This document shows positions 9,079 through 17,358 of a DNA stretch of 64,000 nt, in pieces. The stretch comes from Eubacterium sp. GTDB taxonomy: Bacteria; Bacillota; Clostridia; Oscillospirales; Ruminococcaceae. Every line of letters begins with the position of its first letter. Positions within the stretch are counted from its first letter, which is position 1. Made by a program: the position numbers and the translations under genes. The notes beneath the pieces are model-generated. The model ran no database searches. It was not told the DNA's origin and saw only the letters and a list, made by a program, of their open reading frames with translations. The DNA lies in NCBI GenBank assembly GCA_022511265.1, contig JAFLRX010000012.1, positions 1-64,000 on the forward strand. Direction: 5' to 3'.

Positions 9079-9890
9079 AAGCTTTCACCCTTTTGCTTGC
9101 TCAGTTTGCTGAGCCTGTTCTCCCTTATCCCGCTCATCGTCGCCTTTAACGCGGCGGAGGGGGAGATATATTTTGAATACATGCCGCGCTTGGTCAGCAC
9201 ATAATATAACGCGTATAACACCGACAGCGGCAAGCCCATAATATACCGTGTGGTGTTGCCCCTGTCTCGGAAAAACTGCTCGTTAAAGCCGGCAAACCAT
9301 GTAGACGTGCTTTGCGCCACTGATGCTATCTCATAAGGCACATAATATATCTTCAGCTTTGCCTTACGGCAGTCGGTGAGAAACTTCAGCTCTTCCTCTG
9401 CGCCGTTGCCGCTGCCCGCGCCCATCAGCGGGTCAAACCGCACACCCGTGCGGACAAGCGACTGCCGCCGAAAAGAGATCTGCCACGAGCTGACCTTGGC
9501 GGTAAGCGGAAAGCGCAGCCGTATTACCTTGTCCTTAAAGGACGGCGGACGGTTGCTCATCTTAAATGCGATAACGTCCGCGTCGGGCAGGCTGTCATAC
9601 GCTGAGATTATTTTTTCCTCATAATCCGGCAAAAACTCCTCATCGTCGTCGCACAGCTGGCATATCTCCGCCTGCGAGCGTTCGATAGCGAGGTTGCGGC
9701 TTTTGGTCAGGCCGCGTCCCGTCACCGAGTACATCCTTGCCGTACCGTGTTCGGTCGCCGTCTCGGAATATCCTTCGGCATCGCATTGGTTGATTATCAC
9801 CGCGTTGCCGGTTATGCGCGTTTTATTTACTATTTCCGTATCGGTCTGATTCATACAGGAGAGCAGTATCTCAAGTTTATTTCCAGCCAT
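9075..9890 (-). CDS. Family 2-like glycosyltransferase
   Basis: The 271-residue protein is the first gene of the glycan operon. Its start (LEILLSCMNQTD) and the segment GRGLTKSRNLAIERSQAEICQLCDDDEEF fit a GT-A glycosyltransferase. The CDDDEE cluster near residue 77-82 is the likely metal-binding motif, and GAGSGNGAEEE resembles the acceptor-side acidic motif. Similar proteins annotated as glycosyltransferases are common in capsule and teichoic-acid-like clusters. No good Shine-Dalgarno site precedes the ATG at 9890, so the start is less certain than for its neighbours. The sugar transferred is unknown. Confidence 0.82.
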   Translation of the reverse strand: MAGNKLEILLSCMNQTDTEIVNKTRITGNAVIINQCDAEGYSETATEHGTARMYSVTGRGLTKSRNLAIERSQAEICQLCDDDEEFLPDYEEKIISAYDSLPDADVIAFKMSNRPPSFKDKVIRLRFPLTAKVSSWQISFRRQSLVRTGVRFDPLMGAGSGNGAEEELKFLTDCRKAKLKIYYVPYEIASVAQSTSTWFAGFNEQFFRDRGNTTRYIMGLPLSVLYALYYVLTKRGMYSKYISPSAALKATMSGIRENRLSKLSKQKGESL

Positions 9891-9932
9891 TTTTTACCGC
9901 CGCCGTTCGCATCTCATAATTTTCCTATTATA

Positions 9933-9961
9933 AGTATACCACAAAATAAATGCTGTGTCAA
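9933..9961 (-). promoter_or_regulatory. Promoter of the glycan operon
   Basis: On the minus strand TTGACA is followed after 17 bases by TATACT, 43 bases before the first ATG at 9890. It is the only good vegetative promoter seen for the whole seven-gene operon. Confidence 0.75.
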
Positions 9962-9993
9962 TTGTCAGCGGCATAACACCTGAGCGAACAGGC

Positions 9994-10026
9994 AAAAAAA
10001 ACTCGCCCCTTTCGGGGCGAGTTTTT
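9994..10026. terminator. Bidirectional terminator
   Basis: The 13-bp stem AAAAACTCGCCCC with its complement and loop TTTC is flanked by T-runs on both strands. It overlaps the stop codon of the phosphoribosyltransferase gene and ends that minus-strand transcript. Confidence 0.85.
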
Positions 10027-10663
10027 ATATCTTAGAATATCCGTGCGCGTTAATCAGTGCGTCCACCTTTTGCTTTTGTGCGCACATCGGGCACTCTGCC
10101 GGGGTGTGGCTCTCATAGCCGGGGAAGTCGTCAAGGGTAAATATCGAATGGACCTCGATACCCGACACCTCGCTTATCGCGCTGAACAGCGCGGCAACGC
10201 TGACCAGCTGACCGTTATAGTATTTAAGGCAGTCCATGCATCTGCTTATCGTCCAGCCTGTAGAGGCGCTGGATATCAGCAGCAGCACGCGCTTGCCCCA
10301 TATCATCGGCTGGGTGTCGTCGCGGAATATCATCTGATTGTTGCTGTCAAGCTCGGGGGTAACAACGTTGATGTCCTTGTCGTTATTTATCGAATGGGAA
10401 TGTCCGCTGCAAAGATTCTCCGCCAGCAGCGCGCCTATCATTTGCGTACCCTCAAGACATACTATCGTGTCTATCGGCTGAGATACATATATCCTCTCCA
10501 GCTCGTCGGCGGCCGCCTTTGCGTCCTTAAATCTACGTCTTATCTTGTTAAGGTCCACATAATAGTTTACGTGAGAGTGGTTGGTGGCGAAATGCCCGGG
10601 GATTATCCCTATCTTAATATCACTGTTTCTGCTGTGGGTGATTTCCTGTGTACGATGTTCCAT
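10025..10663 (-). CDS. Orotate phosphoribosyltransferase-like protein
   Basis: The 212-residue product has a PRTase fold: TIVCLEGTQMIGALLA in the first half, and RVLLLISSASTGWTISRCMDCL at the place of the PRPP-binding loop. That loop lacks the usual acidic pair before the small-residue turn. The C-terminal CPMCAQKQ holds a CxxC. Homologues in Clostridia are annotated as orotate phosphoribosyltransferase or simply phosphoribosyltransferase, and the degenerate PRPP motif makes true PyrE activity doubtful. The ATG at 10663 has AAGGAG 5-6 bases upstream and is preferred over 10684. No other pyrimidine gene is nearby. Confidence 0.7.
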   Translation of the reverse strand: MEHRTQEITHSRNSDIKIGIIPGHFATNHSHVNYYVDLNKIRRRFKDAKAAADELERIYVSQPIDTIVCLEGTQMIGALLAENLCSGHSHSINNDKDINVVTPELDSNNQMIFRDDTQPMIWGKRVLLLISSASTGWTISRCMDCLKYYNGQLVSVAALFSAISEVSGIEVHSIFTLDDFPGYESHTPAECPMCAQKQKVDALINAHGYSKI

Positions 10664-10702
10664 ATGCTCTCCTTTTCGGCGCAAGCCTAATTTAGTATGA
10701 TT

Positions 10703-10731
10703 ATTGTATCATATTATCACAAAAAAATCAA
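10703..10731 (-). promoter_or_regulatory. Promoter of the phosphoribosyltransferase-like gene
   Basis: TTGATT-N17-TACAAT on the minus strand, 40 bases before the ATG at 10663. Confidence 0.55.
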
Positions 10732-10923
10732 CCCTTTTATATAAAATTCGTTGCATCTGACAGGAAAACGATACTATGACCGTAAAATAGGACACGACCG
10801 CCTGTAAAATATATAATGAGAAGGCGCGGCGAAAATAAAATATTCCCGCCGACCGTTTTCCCAAAATTTCGCAGAATCGTTATAGTATAATAACAAAAGC
10901 TACACAGAGAAAGGACAAGCACT

Positions 10924-11259
10924 ATGAAGCTGAACATTATACACGGTGACAAATATCTTTGTGCCGCGATAGGCGGCGACATCGACCACCACACCGCGTC
11001 GGAGATACGCATAAGGCTGGACGGCGAGATAGAGCGCACGCTGCCGTCAATGCTGATACTGGATCTTTCGGAGGTGGATTTTTGCGACAGCTCAGGGATA
11101 GGGCTGATACTGGGCAGGCAGCGGCTGATGGAGTCTGTCGGCGGCAGCTTGGCCGTGAAAAACCCATCCCCCACGGTACACAAACTGCTGATGCTGGCGG
11201 GACTTTCCCGCCTGATAATAACCAGAGAGGATAAAGAAAATGGCAAAAAAGACGTTTGA
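10924..11259 (+). CDS. spoIIAA: Anti-sigma F factor antagonist SpoIIAA
   Basis: The 111-residue STAS-domain protein carries the phosphorylatable serine motif CDSSGIGLILGRQ (S56/S57). When unphosphorylated it binds SpoIIAB and frees sigma F in the forespore. Length and position as first gene of a three-gene operon match the classical spoIIA locus. It overlaps spoIIAB by 20 bp. A sigma-H promoter is expected from knowledge of the locus, but no convincing match is visible upstream. Confidence 0.95.
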   Translation: MKLNIIHGDKYLCAAIGGDIDHHTASEIRIRLDGEIERTLPSMLILDLSEVDFCDSSGIGLILGRQRLMESVGGSLAVKNPSPTVHKLLMLAGLSRLIITREDKENGKKDV

Positions 11260-11686
11260 CAATTATTTTAAGATGACGATACCCGCGCTGTCCCGCAACG
11301 AGAGCTATGCGCGGGCGGCGGTCGCCGCCTTTGCGGCACAGCTGGACCCGACGATAGAAGAGCTGAACGATATCAAGGCGGCGGTGTCCGAGGCGGTGAC
11401 CAACTGTATCGTCCACGCCTACGCCGACACCTTCGGCAAGATAGACATTACCTGCCGCATGTACGACAACGGCATATACATAAAGATACGGGATAAGGGC
11501 TGCGGCATAGAGGATATAAAGCAGGCGATGACCCCGCTGTTTACTACATCGCCTGAGACAGAGCGCGCGGGGCTGGGCTTTGCGGTGATGGAGAGCTTTA
11601 CCGACCGTCTGAAGGTCTCCTCAAAGCCTGGCAAAGGCACCACGGTAATAATGGAAAAGAACATCAGCAAAAAGGCGCTTTCATGA
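11240..11686 (+). CDS. spoIIAB: Anti-sigma F factor and kinase SpoIIAB
   Basis: The 148-residue GHKL-family kinase shows the N box EAVTNCIVHAY, the G1 box IRDKGCGI and the G2-region ERAGLGFAVME. It binds and inhibits sigma F and phosphorylates SpoIIAA, using ATP. It overlaps spoIIAA by 20 bp and sigF by 4 bp, giving tight translational coupling. Such coupling keeps regulator stoichiometry in balance. Confidence 0.96.
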   Translation: MAKKTFDNYFKMTIPALSRNESYARAAVAAFAAQLDPTIEELNDIKAAVSEAVTNCIVHAYADTFGKIDITCRMYDNGIYIKIRDKGCGIEDIKQAMTPLFTTSPETERAGLGFAVMESFTDRLKVSSKPGKGTTVIMEKNISKKALS

Positions 11687-12345
11687 AAAATCACGATAAT
11701 TCCTTTATTACCGAGCATCTGGCACTGGTACACTCTGTCGCCGCGAAATTCCGCGGCAGGGGGATAGAGTACGACGAGCTGTATTCCGCAGGGCTGGTGG
11801 GGCTGGTAAAGGCGGGCAACCGCTTTGAGCCGGAGCGCGGCTTGCAGTTTTCCACCTACGCGGTGCCGGTGATAATGGGAGAGATAAAGCAGCTGTTCCG
11901 CGACAGCGGCACCGTAAAGGTCAGCCGCCCGCTGAAAGAGCTGTCGCTGAAGATATGCCGTCTGCGGGACGAAATGCTGAAAAACGGGGAAGAGCCCAGA
12001 CTCAGCGACCTTGCCGACCGTCTGGGCGTCACCTGCGAGCAGGCGGCGCTGGCGCTGTCCGCCGCACAGCCCGCGGTGTCGCTGACGGTGTACGATGACG
12101 ACAGCGAGGACGCAAAGCAGCTGGACATAGCGATAGAGCCGCCGCAGCTGTCCTCGGTGGAAAAGATAGCGCTGCGGCAGTCGTTGCAGCAGCTGGACGC
12201 GGACGAACGCCGCCTTATCTGGCTGCGGTACAGCGAGAACCTGACCCAAAGCAAGACCGCCGAGCTGCTGGGCATGACGCAGGTGCAGGTATCACGGCGG
12301 GAGAAAAAAATACTGGAAAAGCTGAGAGCACAGCTGATATGTTGA
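11683..12345 (+). CDS. sigF: RNA polymerase sporulation sigma factor F
   Basis: The 220-residue sigma-70-family protein contains region 2 (LVKAGNRFEPERGLQFSTYAVPVIMGEIKQLFRD), region 3, and region 4 with a helix-turn-helix (ENLTQSKTAELLGMTQVQVSRREKKILEKL). It directs the first forespore-specific transcription in sporulation. It is the third gene of the spoIIA operon and is followed directly by a strong terminator. No spoVA gene follows, unlike the arrangement in Bacillus. Confidence 0.95.
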   Translation: MKNHDNSFITEHLALVHSVAAKFRGRGIEYDELYSAGLVGLVKAGNRFEPERGLQFSTYAVPVIMGEIKQLFRDSGTVKVSRPLKELSLKICRLRDEMLKNGEEPRLSDLADRLGVTCEQAALALSAAQPAVSLTVYDDDSEDAKQLDIAIEPPQLSSVEKIALRQSLQQLDADERRLIWLRYSENLTQSKTAELLGMTQVQVSRREKKILEKLRAQLIC

Positions 12346-12375
12346 AAACAGACTGCACCAATGCAGTCTGTTTTC
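12344..12375 (+). terminator. Terminator of the spoIIA operon
   Basis: A 14-bp perfect stem (GAAAACAGACTGCA and its complement) with a CCAA loop begins at the sigF stop codon. The descending arm ends in TTTTC. Confidence 0.8.
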
Positions 12376-12487
12376 AGTGAAAAAGTAATAGTGAACAGTG
12401 AAGAGGTGAGGTGCGCCGCCCTTTGGGCGGCGATATTTTAATCTGTCCGCATAAGCGGACACCACACTTATTCACTATTCACTATTC
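12376..12487. repeat. Dispersed intergenic repeat (AGTGAATAGTGAA family), copy 1
   Basis: The element runs from AGTGAAAAAGTAATAGTGAA to TTCACTATTCACTATTC, giving inverted ends. Inside are the small palindromes CGCCGCCC...GGGCGGCG and GTCCGC..GCGGAC. It fills the space between the converging sigF and mnmE terminators. Confidence 0.8.
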
Positions 12488-12490
12488 GTT

Positions 12491-12516
12491 TAAAAAGCCC
12501 CATCGGGCTTTTTTAT
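12491..12516 (-). terminator. Terminator of the secA-mnmE operon
   Basis: AAAAAGCCC-CATC-GGGCTTTTTT just downstream of the mnmE stop. On the minus strand the hairpin ends in a T-run. Confidence 0.75.
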
Positions 12517-13904
12517 TTTCCCACGCAAAATCTCTTGAACACCCCGTCGATTATCTCCTCGCCCGCCTCGCGGCCGTCCAGCTCGTACAGGCATGACAGT
12601 GCCGCCTCCAGCTCCGCGCCCGCAGCGTCTACGGTCATACCCGCTGACAGGGCGTTGTACGCCGCGTCGGTGTGATTCTTCGCCCTCAGCACGCAGTCGC
12701 GCTGGCGGTCGTTGGCGATAAAGCCCTCGGCAGGGTCAAGGTGTTTTATGCCGCACAGCTCGGTTATCGCCGATTCCAGCTGTTGCAGCCCCTCACCGTG
12801 CTTTGCGGACATTGTCAGCGGCTCGCCCAGCCGGGCGGTAACATAAGCTATATCCAGCTTTTCCTCAAGGTCGGATTTATTTATTATCGGCAGCACGGTT
12901 TTTCCCGCTATCAGCCCTATAAGACGCTTGTCCTCCTCCGACAGCGGGCGCGAGCCGTCAAACACCGCGATTATCAGCCGCGCGGTCTCCAGCCGTGCCA
13001 TCATTTTTTCGACGCCTATCTTTTCCACCTCGTTGCCGGTCTCCCGCAGACCCGCGCAGTCCGCCAGCCGCAGGCGGATGTCGCCGACGTTTACCGTCTC
13101 CTCTACAATATCGCGGGTGGTGCCCTCAATATCGGTGACTATACTGGTGTCGGTGCCCGACAGCAAATTCATCAGCGTGGACTTGCCGGCGTTGGGCTTG
13201 CCCACTATCGCGGCGGTGATACCGTCCCGCAGCACCTTGCCGCTCTCAAAACTGTCAAGCAGTCCGTCTACATCGGCGCATATCTCTTTCGCGGCGGCCG
13301 CCCAGTCGGCGGTGACTATCTCGGTCTCGTCCTCCGCCTCGTCGGGATAGTCTATCCACGCGGTTATCTCCTCGGCGGTCGCTTTTATCTTTTCGCACAG
13401 CCGCTCGGTGCGGCGGTGCAACGCGCCGTCACGCTGTGCCTTGGCGGCGGCAATAAAGCCGTCGCTCTCGGCGTTGATAATGTCAATCACCGCCTCGGCG
13501 CCTGTCAGCGACAACTTGCCGTTCAGCAGCGCCCGCTTGGTAAACTCGCCCGCCTGCGCAGGGCGTGCCCCCGCCTCAATACAGGCGTTTAGCACCCTGC
13601 GGGTGACCAGTATACCGCCGTGGCAGGTTATCTCCGCGACGTTTTCTCCTGTATAGCTGTGCGGCTGTAAATATACCGTCAGTATGCCGTCGTCCAGCTT
13701 TTGCCCGCCCCGCACTATCTCGCCGTAGGCGGCGGTATAGCCGCCCATCTGCTTTATGTCGGTGACGGGATATTTCGGGACAAACACCCTTTCGGCAACC
13801 GTCAGGGCATCCTCGCCGGATATTCTTATCATAGATACGCCGCCCTGCGCGACGGGGGTGGAAATTGCCGCTATACAATCAATTGCTCCGCTTATACCGT
13901 CCAT
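12513..13904 (-). CDS. mnmE: tRNA uridine-5-carboxymethylaminomethyl modification GTPase MnmE
   Basis: The 463-residue protein has full family length and domain order. It begins with an N-terminal tetrahydrofolate-binding domain (about 1-120, DCIAAISTPVAQGGVSMIRISG). An internal G domain follows, with GKPNAGKSTLMNLL, the switch segment IEGTTRDIVEE, DCAGLRET and NKSD. It ends in a helical domain with the catalytic C-terminal motif CVGK at the very end. With MnmG it modifies U34 of certain tRNAs, using methylene-tetrahydrofolate. It lies 31 bp after the secA-like gene on the same strand and is probably cotranscribed with it. Confidence 0.97.
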   Translation of the reverse strand: MDGISGAIDCIAAISTPVAQGGVSMIRISGEDALTVAERVFVPKYPVTDIKQMGGYTAAYGEIVRGGQKLDDGILTVYLQPHSYTGENVAEITCHGGILVTRRVLNACIEAGARPAQAGEFTKRALLNGKLSLTGAEAVIDIINAESDGFIAAAKAQRDGALHRRTERLCEKIKATAEEITAWIDYPDEAEDETEIVTADWAAAAKEICADVDGLLDSFESGKVLRDGITAAIVGKPNAGKSTLMNLLSGTDTSIVTDIEGTTRDIVEETVNVGDIRLRLADCAGLRETGNEVEKIGVEKMMARLETARLIIAVFDGSRPLSEEDKRLIGLIAGKTVLPIINKSDLEEKLDIAYVTARLGEPLTMSAKHGEGLQQLESAITELCGIKHLDPAEGFIANDRQRDCVLRAKNHTDAAYNALSAGMTVDAAGAELEAALSCLYELDGREAGEEIIDGVFKRFCVGK

Positions 13905-13935
13905 ATTTTCCTCTTATGACATTCATAGTCTTACC

Positions 13936-16296
13936 TTATTTTTTTCCAAACAGCTTGGAGAAAAAGCCTTTCTTCGGCTTGTCCTCGTTATCCTCATTCA
14001 GCGACGGACTTGCGTCCAATACGCTTGGGGCTGGTTCCTCATCATCTCCGTCATCATATTCATCGCCGTAATATTCGTCTATCTCGTTGTCCTGAAGGGC
14101 GGTCTGGATAAAGCTCTTTTTCAGCAGCTCTTCGCCGCTCTCGTTCAGTACGTACGTCCACAATGCGGTGGGGTTGTTTATCTTAAAGTCATCGGCACTG
14201 TCAAGCGATATCAGCTTTTCCAGCTGCTCGCCCATGCTGTCTATCAGCTGTTCTTCCATGCCGGAGAAAAACTCCTCGCAGGCGATATTGTACTCGTCGG
14301 CGGGGTTCTTGCCGCCGATACGGGTGAGATGTATGCCGTCTCTGAGATAAGACGTATAGTCAAGATAATCGCTCCAAAACTCGTTTATCACCGACAATAT
14401 CAGCTTGTGCTGTATGTCGTCCACTGTCTCGGTGCCGAATTTTTCTGATGCCGTCTCATACAGCTCGGGGAAGTTATCCTGCCATACCGATACCGTTTTT
14501 TCCCCTGTCAGGAAAGCGCGCCGTCTGCCGAACACCGTCTCACGGTGCTTTTCGCCTATCATGGTAAATTTCAACAGTCTGCGGCGCAGCTCTAATGTGT
14601 CGCCCTGCGCTATGCGCTGTATGCGGTCGGTCTCCCGCAGTACCACGCGATCGGTTATCGGCGTGCCGGTTTCGTCCTCCGGCTCGGGATAATGCCGCTT
14701 TGAGATAAGCGACCGCAGGTCGTATTTTATCATAATGTCGTCTTCCAGTGATGCGTAAAAACGGCTCTCGCCGGGGTCGCCCTGCCTGCCGGAGCGCCCG
14801 CGCAGCTGTCTGTCTCCGCGGGTGTTCTCGCTGAGATAGGTGCCGATTATCAGCAGACCGCCTGCGGCCTCGGCCTCTTCCGACTGCGCGCCGTCCGCGC
14901 CGCCGAGCTTTATATCAACGCCGCGTCCCGACATATTCGCCGAGACGGTGACCGCGCCGGGCTTGCCCGCGTCCTTGATTATCTGCGCCTCTAACTCGTC
15001 GTTCTTGGCGTTGAGTACGTTTGCCTCTATGCCCTTTGCTTTCAGCGCCTCGTATAATTCCTCGCTCGCGTCGATGCTGGGTGTGCCTATCAGCACAGGC
15101 TGACCCTTTTCGTGGGCGGAGACTATGCGGTCTATCACCGCCTTGTTCTTTGCCGCCTTGGTGGCATATATTTCATTCGGATAGTCCGTTCTGCGGCAGG
15201 GCAGATGGGTGTTCATTACGCTGACCTTCAGGTCGTACAGCTGGTAAAACTCATCCTCGGAGGATTTCGCCGTGCCGGTCATACCCGCAAGGTGCTGATA
15301 CTGCCGCACAAAAAACTGTATCGGCACAACCCCCATTATCACGCCGCGTGTGGTGCTTTCGATATTTTCTTTTATCTCCACCGCCGCCTGCAGCGAGCCG
15401 GGATAACGGCGGTTCTGCGCGGCGCGCCCGGTAAACTCATCTATTATGCGTATCTCGCCGTCCTTGACAATATAGTTTACGTCCTTTTTCAGCAAAAATG
15501 CCGCGCGCAGGCAGTCGGTTATCTTAGTCAGCAGCTCGTTGTTTTCTTCATCATACAGCCCTGTGCCGTCGGTAAAGGCGCGCTCGCACTCATCCTCGCC
15601 CTTGGGGGTGAGGTAGATGGTCTCCAGCTCGTCGTTTATCTCGTACAGCGTCCCGTCAAAGCCGCTTACCTTTTCGTATATTTCTTTCAGATCCGCGTCG
15701 GGGGTAACGGCGGTCTGTCCCGCGATAACTAAAGGCACACGCCCCTCGTCTATCAGTATGCTGTCCGCCTCGTCCACTATCGCGCAGTCAAAGCCGCGGT
15801 GCACGCACAGCTCGGGGCTTTGCGCCACGAAGTCACGCAGAAAGTCAAACCCGCACTCTCTCGCGGTGACGTATGTCACCTGCGCGCCGTAGGCGGTCTT
15901 TCTCTGCTCGTGGTCCATATCCTGCGAGATATATGACACGGTTATCCCGCACAGGTCGTATATCGGCTTCATCCAGCCGAAGTCGCGCTTTGCCAGATAG
16001 TCGTTGAAGGTCAGCACATGCACGGCATGTCCCTGCCGCGCCTGATAACAGGCGGCCAGCACCGCCGACAGGGTCTTGCCCTCGCCGGTAGCCATTTCGA
16101 TTATTTTTCCGTCCGCCAGCTCTGCCGCGGCGGCAAGCTGCTCGTCATACGGGGTAATGCTCAGCGTCTGCTGCGCGGCAATGCTGCACGCGGCAAACAC
16201 CGCCGCCATACCGCCGTCTTCCATCAGTGCGGATATTTCGTTATCTTCATGCGCCCTTACCTCTTTGATAAGCTGCGCGAATTGTGAGTTTACCAT
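13936..16296 (-). CDS. SecA-family preprotein translocase ATPase, short form
   Basis: The 786-residue protein has the SecA helicase motifs: EMATGEGKT (about 67-75), VLTFNDYLAKRD, DEADSILIDEGRVPLV, IDEFTGRAAQNRRYPGSLQAAVEIKE, and NMSGRGVDIKLGG with RSGRQGDPGESRFYASLEDD. It is shorter than a housekeeping SecA (about 830-900), and its C-terminal acidic tail ends KKGFFSKLFGKK without the Cys-rich zinc motif. The N terminus is divergent. These features suggest an accessory SecA2-like motor, though no SecY2 or substrate gene is adjacent. Housekeeping SecA lacking zinc ligands also exists, so the subfamily is uncertain. Confidence 0.85.
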   Translation of the reverse strand: MVNSQFAQLIKEVRAHEDNEISALMEDGGMAAVFAACSIAAQQTLSITPYDEQLAAAAELADGKIIEMATGEGKTLSAVLAACYQARQGHAVHVLTFNDYLAKRDFGWMKPIYDLCGITVSYISQDMDHEQRKTAYGAQVTYVTARECGFDFLRDFVAQSPELCVHRGFDCAIVDEADSILIDEGRVPLVIAGQTAVTPDADLKEIYEKVSGFDGTLYEINDELETIYLTPKGEDECERAFTDGTGLYDEENNELLTKITDCLRAAFLLKKDVNYIVKDGEIRIIDEFTGRAAQNRRYPGSLQAAVEIKENIESTTRGVIMGVVPIQFFVRQYQHLAGMTGTAKSSEDEFYQLYDLKVSVMNTHLPCRRTDYPNEIYATKAAKNKAVIDRIVSAHEKGQPVLIGTPSIDASEELYEALKAKGIEANVLNAKNDELEAQIIKDAGKPGAVTVSANMSGRGVDIKLGGADGAQSEEAEAAGGLLIIGTYLSENTRGDRQLRGRSGRQGDPGESRFYASLEDDIMIKYDLRSLISKRHYPEPEDETGTPITDRVVLRETDRIQRIAQGDTLELRRRLLKFTMIGEKHRETVFGRRRAFLTGEKTVSVWQDNFPELYETASEKFGTETVDDIQHKLILSVINEFWSDYLDYTSYLRDGIHLTRIGGKNPADEYNIACEEFFSGMEEQLIDSMGEQLEKLISLDSADDFKINNPTALWTYVLNESGEELLKKSFIQTALQDNEIDEYYGDEYDDGDDEEPAPSVLDASPSLNEDNEDKPKKGFFSKLFGKK

Positions 16297-16337
16297 ATCG
16301 TTTTTCCTTTGCTATGCAAGATTGTATAATTATATTT

Positions 16338-16366
16338 ATTTTAACACATTGTCGGGGAAAATGCAA
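16338..16366 (-). promoter_or_regulatory. Promoter of the secA-like/mnmE operon
   Basis: TTGCAT-N17-TAAAAT on the minus strand, 42 bases before the secA-like ATG. Confidence 0.65.
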
Positions 16367-16393
16367 TATTTTTGCTTGCCGACCGCATTGTGC

Positions 16394-16422
16394 TTGTTTT
16401 TTGAAAGATTATGTGGTATACT
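16394..16422 (+). promoter_or_regulatory. Promoter of the DJ-1-like gene
   Basis: TTGTTT-N17-TATACT, 33 bases upstream of the ATG at 16455. Confidence 0.55.
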
Positions 16423-16454
16423 GTAAAAACAACTTAGCAAACGGAGGGTTATTT

Positions 16455-17096
16455 ATGGACAGCAAAAAATACGCGGTTGTTATTTATCCAAGCTTTTCAT
16501 TGCAGGAAATAACTTGTTTGACTTCCTGTCTATCTGTTTGGTTTAATGAAAAAATAGACATTATCGCAAGTGAATTAAAAATTTATGAGAGCGAAGAGGG
16601 ATTTCAAATTACCCCAACGAAAACCGTAGATGAAGTGCGCGTATCCGATTACACTTGTATCATTCTTCCCGGCACAATTTATCCGCTGCACGCTCTGTAT
16701 GACGATAAATTGATTGATTTTTTGCGTAGCGGAAAAGACTCAAGCACACTGTTCGCTGCGATTTCATCTTCTCCGATATTGCTGTCAAAGGCAGGAATTT
16801 TAGACGGAAAAGATTTTACTGCGGGATATTTTATGCAAATGGCAGATACATTTTCATTTGTTGATAAAAGCCACTTTGTGCATAGACCTGTTGTTGAAAG
16901 CGGAAACACGATTACCGGAATAGGTATGTTTTTCAGAGAATTTGCTGAATGTGTACTAAACAAATTGGGGTATGATATAGGCGAAGATTTTATGAATACC
17001 ACAGGTCATGAATATACGGAATCAGATTTAACATTCTATTGGAGCGATGAGGATTATAAGGAATTTCTGGAAGAATTAAAAGAGTTTACAGATTAA
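16455..17096 (+). CDS. DJ-1/PfpI family protein without the nucleophile cysteine
   Basis: The 213-residue protein follows the DJ-1/PfpI fold: AVVIYPSFSLQEI at the N terminus, TCIILPGTIYP in the middle, then AAISSSPILLSKAGILDGK. In active family members the last motif reads AICxGP, with Cys as nucleophile; here residue 104 is Ser. A catalytic role is thus doubtful and a sensor or regulatory role is possible. The ATG at 16455 has GGAGGG 6 bases upstream. The gene is clearly more AT-rich than its neighbours, with many A/T third positions, which suggests transfer. It is monocistronic with its own terminator. Confidence 0.75.
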   Translation: MDSKKYAVVIYPSFSLQEITCLTSCLSVWFNEKIDIIASELKIYESEEGFQITPTKTVDEVRVSDYTCIILPGTIYPLHALYDDKLIDFLRSGKDSSTLFAAISSSPILLSKAGILDGKDFTAGYFMQMADTFSFVDKSHFVHRPVVESGNTITGIGMFFREFAECVLNKLGYDIGEDFMNTTGHEYTESDLTFYWSDEDYKEFLEELKEFTD

Positions 17097-17115
17097 AGTT
17101 GCAATTTTCGAAAAA

Positions 17116-17152
17116 AAATAAAGGACAGCCCCACCGCTGTCCTTTATTTTTC
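17116..17152 (+). terminator. Terminator of the DJ-1-like gene
   Basis: A 14-bp stem AAATAAAGGACAGC with its complement (17136-17149) and a six-base loop, followed by T residues. Confidence 0.85.
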
Positions 17153-17251
17153 CCCGCAAGAAATGTTTACAGAAAAAATCGACCCGTCAGGCTAATTTCG
17201 TTTATTATGATGAATTTTTTTCTTTGTAAACGCAGAAAGTTTCGATATTTA

Positions 17252-17280
17252 TTGACAACGACCGCCGATAGTGATAAAAT
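17252..17280 (+). promoter_or_regulatory. Promoter of the ArsB/NhaD-type transporter gene
   Basis: TTGACA-N17-TAAAAT, leaving an untranslated leader of about 70 bases before the ATG at 17359. Confidence 0.7.
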
Positions 17281-17358
17281 AAGTAGCTAATGAGCAATAT
17301 CACCTAACATAAATGAAGAGCGTATGCTGAAAAAGAAAGAGAGAGAAAGGAGTCCGAA

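Noticed and set aside
10740..10923. Sigma-H promoter for spoIIA
   Set aside because: Expected from the known biology, but no AGGA-type -35 at the right distance from a GAAT-type -10 could be found; only a weak TATAAT without a -35 is visible.
10737..11246. 169-codon minus-strand frame over spoIIAA
   Set aside because: It is a shadow of the well-supported SpoIIAA coding frame and has Ser/Ile-rich low-information composition.
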